Shown here in pieces: positions 5,200-7,983 of a stretch of 7,983 bases of DNA; positions within the stretch are counted from its first letter, which is position 1, and each line of letters opens with the position of its first letter. The notes below the pieces were generated by a model. The model was given only the letters and a program-made list of their open reading frames with translations. It made no database searches and was not told the DNA's origin. The stretch comes from Fidelibacterota bacterium (GTDB taxonomy: Bacteria > Fidelibacterota > Marinisomatia > SCGC-AAA003-L08 > TS1B11), in the NCBI GenBank assembly GCA_022564085.1, contig JADFMC010000091.1, positions 1 to 7,983 on the forward strand, given 5' to 3'. A program made the translations under genes and the position numbers.

Positions 5200-5562
5200 C
5201 TAGGCCTCTTCATTAAAGATCAGACCGCTCAACTGCCGCATCCTGGCCACCAGAATCAACAGTGCCTCCGGCGGCAACTGCCTGATGACATCACCGGTTT
5301 CCTTGTTCAGGACCCGTACCACAGAGCGGCCGGTTGCATCGTCGACATCAAAAGTTACCGTGGTAGCTGCTAACTCGAAAACCAAAGCGTTGATATCATT
5401 TACCAGGCCGGATACGTCCCCCGTGCTCCTTGTTGGAGCTGTCGACCCGCCAGTGGAAGCCACCGGTCTAGGCTTGGCTTTAGCCACGGGATTCGGCCTG
5501 TGTGCCGAGGATGCAGCTGTCTGCTCGATATTGGAGGTTACATTCTGGATTAAATCAACCAT
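5200..5562 (-). CDS. flaG: FlaG family protein
   Basis: A 120-residue FlaG-family protein. In other bacteria FlaG affects filament length and assembly; its exact mechanism is not settled. Residues 1-48 form a variable, Ala/Ser/Thr/Pro-rich region. The conserved part follows: LVNDINALVFELAATTVTF (53-71), FDVDDATGRSVVRVLN (71-86) and the diagnostic ETGDVIRQLPPEALL (88-102), then LSGLIF (111-116). Length and domain order are normal for the family. The ATG at 5562 has AGAGG 6 nt upstream and lies 21 bp after the fliD stop. It sits next to fliD and fliS, its usual company. Confidence 0.92.
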   Translation of the reverse strand: MVDLIQNVTSNIEQTAASSAHRPNPVAKAKPRPVASTGGSTAPTRSTGDVSGLVNDINALVFELAATTVTFDVDDATGRSVVRVLNKETGDVIRQLPPEALLILVARMRQLSGLIFNEEA

Positions 5563-5583
5563 GGTAATCCTCTTACGTTAAGA

Positions 5584-7050
5584 TTAAAATCCCAGCCTGG
5601 AAGAGATACTGCTGAAAAACGCTGACTGCTGCTGAACTTGGGCCAGGACAGTCTGTAGTTTGATCATTTCCAGGCGGAAGCGCTCCACCCTGGATTCCAG
5701 GCGATCGTTAAATGTGTCAATTCTGTCACTCTGAAACCGCAGGGCCACATCGATACTCTGTTTGGTACTGGAGATCACTCCCGCGGCCCTGGTATAATTA
5801 TTGAGATACTCCTTCAGATTGGCGGCTACCCCATCGGAAGAATCGAAAAGTTCAGACACCAGGGAGGTATCGGTGGCCAGGGCGCTCTCGAACAGGCTGG
5901 CGTCATCGAAAAATAGCGTACCGTCCCTCTTGACCGCCAGGCCGATGTCCAGTAATCGGTCGAACTGCGCCGAGGAAGTCCCGGTAACCTGCGCCGAGAT
6001 CATATTACGCAGATCAAAGGCCACCAGACTGAAAGTGGCGTCACCCCGGAATGCGCCGCTGCCGGTGGTCTTGCCCCTCATGAAGTTGATCACCCCGTTG
6101 TAGGCGTCGATAAATTCCTGCAACTTCGCCTTAACGGCAGCCGTGTCGGCGGAAATGGTAAATGATTCCGCCTGAGTGGTAGTTCCCGCCAGCGTCAAAG
6201 TGACACCATCCAGGATATCGTCCACCGTGTTGGTGGGACGAACGAAAGTAAGGCCGTCCATGACCAGTTCCGCATCCAGGTCGGTTGAGACCGTGACGAA
6301 TCCGCCCAGGTTGCTGGTGAGGGTACCATTCCTGGTCACTTTCAAGGTGTCCAACAAGCCGTCGGTGTCGGTGAACTGCAGGGCGTTGGTTTCGCCCGAC
6401 AAGCCGCTCCGCAGCAGCAACCTGGTAGTGTCCGATTCCTCCGCCACGGCGTTGGCGGTCACCCTCTCGGTGACCTCGATGTCACCGGCCGAGATAGCCG
6501 CGCTCATGGCGCTATTGATCGCCTCGGCGATATCTGCCATCACCTCCTCATTGGTCTGTGTGAAAGTAGCCGTGCTGATTGTGACGGTCACCGCCACCTG
6601 GTTGTTCTCATCCCCGTCAATGGGGTGGCGCACCAGGATATCGAAAGATTCAACGGCCTCAGGGTCGCCAGCATCGAAACGGCTGGTGAAATCGCTATCG
6701 GTGGCGGTATACTGGCTTGAGGCCCGTATATCGGCGCTGGCCAGGCGATTGATCTCGATGGTATGGCTGCCCAGATTGGCTTCGGAAGTGGCCGTGGCTG
6801 TCAGCAGGTCTGAGTCGCTGGTGGCTCCCCGCTTGACGGCGAACACATCGGTTAAAATATCGGTAAAACTATTGGCGACGGTATAGAGCGCCGAGAGCTT
6901 GGAGCTCAGTTCGGTCAGGGCGCTCTTGCGACCCTCCAGCGTGGCCTGTCGCGCTTCCAGGCTTCTACGGGGTATAATCTCGACGGACCGGAACTGCCTG
7001 ACCAATCCCTCTATATCGAGTCCACCTGTTATTCCGCTGACGGATACCAT
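5584..7050 (-). CDS. fliD: FliD, flagellar filament capping protein (HAP2)
   Basis: A 488-residue filament cap protein, exported to the filament tip where an oligomer directs flagellin folding and insertion. The N-terminal segment shows the family start, SGITGGLDIEGLVRQF (5-20), then a coiled-coil region (about 28-60) and the GSHTIEINRLASAD motif (94-107). The middle (about 110-260) is Thr/Ser/Asp-rich and corresponds to the variable exposed domains. The C-terminal domain includes VTLTLAGTT, a TISADTAAVK stretch, and AYNGVINFMRGKT followed by GAFRGD. A terminal coiled coil carries IDTFNDRLESRVERFRLEM and the end FFSSISSRLGF. Length is typical. No cysteines are present, which is usual for exported axial proteins. 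The ATG is 10 bp after the fliS stop; the ribosome binding site is weak, suggesting translational coupling to fliS. Confidence 0.95.
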   Translation of the reverse strand: MVSVSGITGGLDIEGLVRQFRSVEIIPRRSLEARQATLEGRKSALTELSSKLSALYTVANSFTDILTDVFAVKRGATSDSDLLTATATSEANLGSHTIEINRLASADIRASSQYTATDSDFTSRFDAGDPEAVESFDILVRHPIDGDENNQVAVTVTISTATFTQTNEEVMADIAEAINSAMSAAISAGDIEVTERVTANAVAEESDTTRLLLRSGLSGETNALQFTDTDGLLDTLKVTRNGTLTSNLGGFVTVSTDLDAELVMDGLTFVRPTNTVDDILDGVTLTLAGTTTQAESFTISADTAAVKAKLQEFIDAYNGVINFMRGKTTGSGAFRGDATFSLVAFDLRNMISAQVTGTSSAQFDRLLDIGLAVKRDGTLFFDDASLFESALATDTSLVSELFDSSDGVAANLKEYLNNYTRAAGVISSTKQSIDVALRFQSDRIDTFNDRLESRVERFRLEMIKLQTVLAQVQQQSAFFSSISSRLGF

Positions 7051-7060
7051 GGTTTAGGGC

Positions 7061-7387
7061 CTAACTCACCTTATGGGCCTCGCTCCAGGCCTCCTTAAAT
7101 TCGCCGATAATGTATTTTACCTCGTCGAGGTTGCCTTCGCGCGCCCGATCGAGGCAATATTGATATAATTTGTGCATGGGCAGGGCCTGCTCCAAGTAAT
7201 CGAAATTAAGGGCCCCCACCAGCGCCATCAGACCCCGCAACGCCCGCTCCCTATCCCCCGTCCGGCAGGCCGTCAGAATCGCGTCATAAATGTAGGAGAT
7301 CAGCTGCTCGGGGCCGGCTGACATTATCCGTTGAGTCAGATAGGGGTCTTTGCCCCTCTCAGGCAGCCTTAACTCAGCACTACTCAC
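7061..7387 (-). CDS. fliS: FliS, flagellin export chaperone
   Basis: A 108-residue FliS, the cytoplasmic chaperone that binds the flagellin C-terminus and prevents premature polymerisation. The family pattern is visible: DPYLTQRIMSAGPEQLISYIYDAIL (14-38, containing the P-E-Q-L-I...Y-D core), a middle helix with LRGLMALVGALNF (50-62), LYQYCLDRAREGNLDEV (74-90) and FKEAWSEA (97-104). It is somewhat shorter than many FliS proteins (about 120-135), mainly in the loop between the second and third helices. The start is a GTG at 7387, supported by AAGGAG 8 nt upstream. It is the first gene of the late operon, with a FliA promoter about 70 bp upstream, and lies directly downstream of the flagellin gene it serves. 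Confidence 0.93.
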   Translation of the reverse strand: MSSAELRLPERGKDPYLTQRIMSAGPEQLISYIYDAILTACRTGDRERALRGLMALVGALNFDYLEQALPMHKLYQYCLDRAREGNLDEVKYIIGEFKEAWSEAHKVS

Positions 7388-7395
7388 ACCTATGA

Positions 7396-7401
7396 CTCCT
7401 T
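7396..7401 (-). promoter_or_regulatory. Ribosome binding site of fliS
   Basis: AAGGAG on the minus strand lies 8 nt before the GTG at 7387. It supports the non-ATG start of fliS. Confidence 0.75.
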
Positions 7402-7448
7402 AAAAAGTTCATTCATTCTTTAAACCGGCAAAACATGATTCCATCATT

Positions 7449-7478
7449 ACTATACCCCTTATCGGGAAAACCGTCCAA
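7449..7478 (-). promoter_or_regulatory. Possible overlapping sigma-70-type promoter for fliS
   Basis: TTGGAC (7478-7473) and TATAGT (7454-7449) on the minus strand are spaced by 18 bp and match the housekeeping consensus moderately well. They overlap the sigma-28 promoter. The TATAGT lies near where a sigma-28 transcript would begin, so it may simply be an A/T-rich start region. Confidence 0.35.
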
Positions 7479-7485
7479 TACTTTA
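7459..7485 (-). promoter_or_regulatory. FliA (sigma-28) promoter of the fliS-fliD-flaG-flgM operon
   Basis: Minus-strand TAAAGTAT (7485-7478), an 11-bp spacer, then CCCGATAA (7466-7459). This fits the established sigma-28 consensus TAAAGTTT-N11-GCCGATAA at 14 of 16 positions with exactly the expected spacing. It lies 71 bp upstream of the fliS GTG, in the gap between the flagellin terminator and fliS. It predicts that fliS, fliD, flaG, the chaperone gene and flgM are late (class 3) genes. Confidence 0.88.
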
Positions 7486-7501
7486 GTATTTTACACCGTC
7501 G

Positions 7502-7541
7502 AAAAAACCGGGCTTTCACCATCGGGAAAAATGGACCCCGG
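7502..7541 (-). terminator. Possible second terminator or structured element downstream of fliC
   Basis: On the minus strand CCGGG (7541-7537) pairs with CCCGG (7512-7508), and inside the loop CCAT (7534-7531) pairs with ATGG (7522-7519). A run of six T follows directly (7507-7502). It lies downstream of the main flagellin terminator and upstream of the sigma-28 promoter, where a back-up terminator would protect the promoter. The outer stem is short and the loop large, so this is tentative. Confidence 0.35.
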
Positions 7542-7571
7542 AAGAGCGCTGTTCCGCTGATCAGGGCATTT

Positions 7572-7612
7572 AAAAAACATAAAAGCGGGGATCCGGCCTA
7601 AGCCGAATCCCC
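7572..7612 (-). terminator. Intrinsic terminator of the flagellin gene
   Basis: Minus-strand GGGGATTCGGC (7612-7602) pairs with GCCGGATCCCC (7597-7587) over 11 bp with one U-G wobble, loop TTAG, followed by GCTTTTATGTTTTTT. This is a classic GC-rich stem with a U-rich tail, about 30 bp after the flagellin stop. It separates flagellin transcription from the fliS operon. Confidence 0.9.
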
Positions 7613-7642
7613 ACCGTTATAATCCCAACTGACTGCGCTGGT

Positions 7643-7983
7643 TTACCGGAAGAGCGATAGGATCAGCTGGGGGGCCGAATTGGCCTGGGCAAAGGAGGAG
7701 AAGGCTGTCTGTTGCACAATCTGTGCTCGGACCAGATCCATTTGCTCCTTCGCGAAGTCGGCGTCCTCAATTCGGCTTCTGGCGGCCTCGGTGTTAGTCA
7801 CCGCCACCGCAAGGTTATCCTCCTTGGAAGACAAGCGGATCATGAACTCACCGACGGTCTGCGCATTGGTGTTAAGGGTATCGATAGCCGCGTCCACGTT
7901 CTCCATGGCAGCCGCAGCAGAGAAGGAAGAGACGACTGAGAGCGCATTGGCTGCGAAGTCAGACTCTTTGGCTACTCCACCTG
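7643..7983 (-). CDS. fliC: Flagellin, C-terminal part (N-terminus beyond the right edge)
   Basis: The frame is open to the right edge and ends at 7643, giving the last 112 residues of a flagellin, the filament subunit exported by the flagellar type III system. This is the conserved D1/D0 C-terminal region. Landmarks are the helix around AAAAMENVDAAIDTLN, the flagellin hallmark SRIEDADFAKE (about 69-79 of the fragment), then QIVQQTAFSSFAQANSAP and the terminal LILSLFR. An internal ATG at 7906 is not the start, because the frame continues upstream with flagellin-like sequence (SDFAANALSVVSSFSAAAA). The terminator at 7572-7612 follows. The region upstream of the gene is outside the window, so its promoter cannot be judged. 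Confidence 0.95.
   Translation of the reverse strand, partial: GGVAKESDFAANALSVVSSFSAAAAMENVDAAIDTLNTNAQTVGEFMIRLSSKEDNLAVAVTNTEAARSRIEDADFAKEQMDLVRAQIVQQTAFSSFAQANSAPQLILSLFR

Noticed and set aside
6176..6886. A plus-strand open frame of 236 codons inside fliD
   Set aside because: It is opposite the Thr/Ser/Asp-rich middle of FliD. Its Val/Ser/Leu-rich repetitive translation is the expected mirror of that bias, and no ribosome binding site or family motif is seen.
7103..7110. GCCGATAA on the plus strand inside fliS, a perfect sigma-28 -10 element
   Set aside because: No TAAA-like -35 lies at the required distance, and it would point antisense into the fliS/fliC side with no gene to drive.
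1..7983. CRISPR array, tRNA, rRNA or insertion sequence
   Set aside because: No regularly spaced repeats, cloverleaf-type sequences, rRNA signatures, transposase frames or terminal inverted repeats were seen.

Overview
The window is a flagellar and chemotaxis locus in which every supported gene lies on the minus strand, so transcription runs from the right edge (position 7983) towards position 1. It looks like a motile bacterium with ordinary polymeric flagella: flagellin, FliS, FliD, FlaG and a FlgM-type anti-sigma factor sit together with CheW, CheB and CheR. Shine-Dalgarno sequences (AGGAGG, GGAGG, AAGGAG), a near-consensus sigma-28 promoter and roughly mid-50s GC by eye fit a Gram-negative-type genome. 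The divergent CheB, CheR and FlgM suggest a lineage well away from the model Proteobacteria, possibly one of the uncultivated FCB-type phyla. That placement is a guess; the sequence alone does not settle it.

Layout in the direction of transcription. (1) 7983-7643: C-terminal 112 residues of flagellin, followed by a strong intrinsic terminator (7612-7572). (2) A 255-bp intergenic region that also holds a weaker terminator-like structure and a clear FliA (sigma-28) promoter at 7485-7459. (3) 7387-4251: a tight late-flagellar operon fliS - fliD - flaG - FlgN/FliT-like export chaperone - flgM. (4) 4250-3870: a 381-bp gene-free region with inverted repeats and at best weak promoter or terminator signals. 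(5) 3869 to the left edge: a chemotaxis operon cheW - cheW - cheB - cheR - HEAT-repeat protein, with a conspicuous RNA hairpin between the two cheW genes. The HEAT-repeat gene is open to the left edge, 376 codons without a stop.

How the genes work together. FliS should chaperone flagellin, FliD caps the growing filament, FlaG modulates filament length or assembly, and the small helical protein probably chaperones a late axial component. FlgM would hold sigma-28 inactive until it is exported. Because flgM is the last gene behind a FliA promoter, the layout predicts negative feedback on sigma-28. The two CheW proteins would couple receptors to a CheA encoded elsewhere; CheR and CheB would methylate and demethylate receptors.

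The most unusual features are a FlgM that carries its sigma-binding C-terminal motif twice, a CheB whose receiver domain is replaced by a short helical segment with an internal repeat, and a CheR that lacks the usual N-terminal domain and has substitutions at SAM-pocket positions. The HEAT-repeat protein at the end of this minimal adaptation operon has no assigned job.
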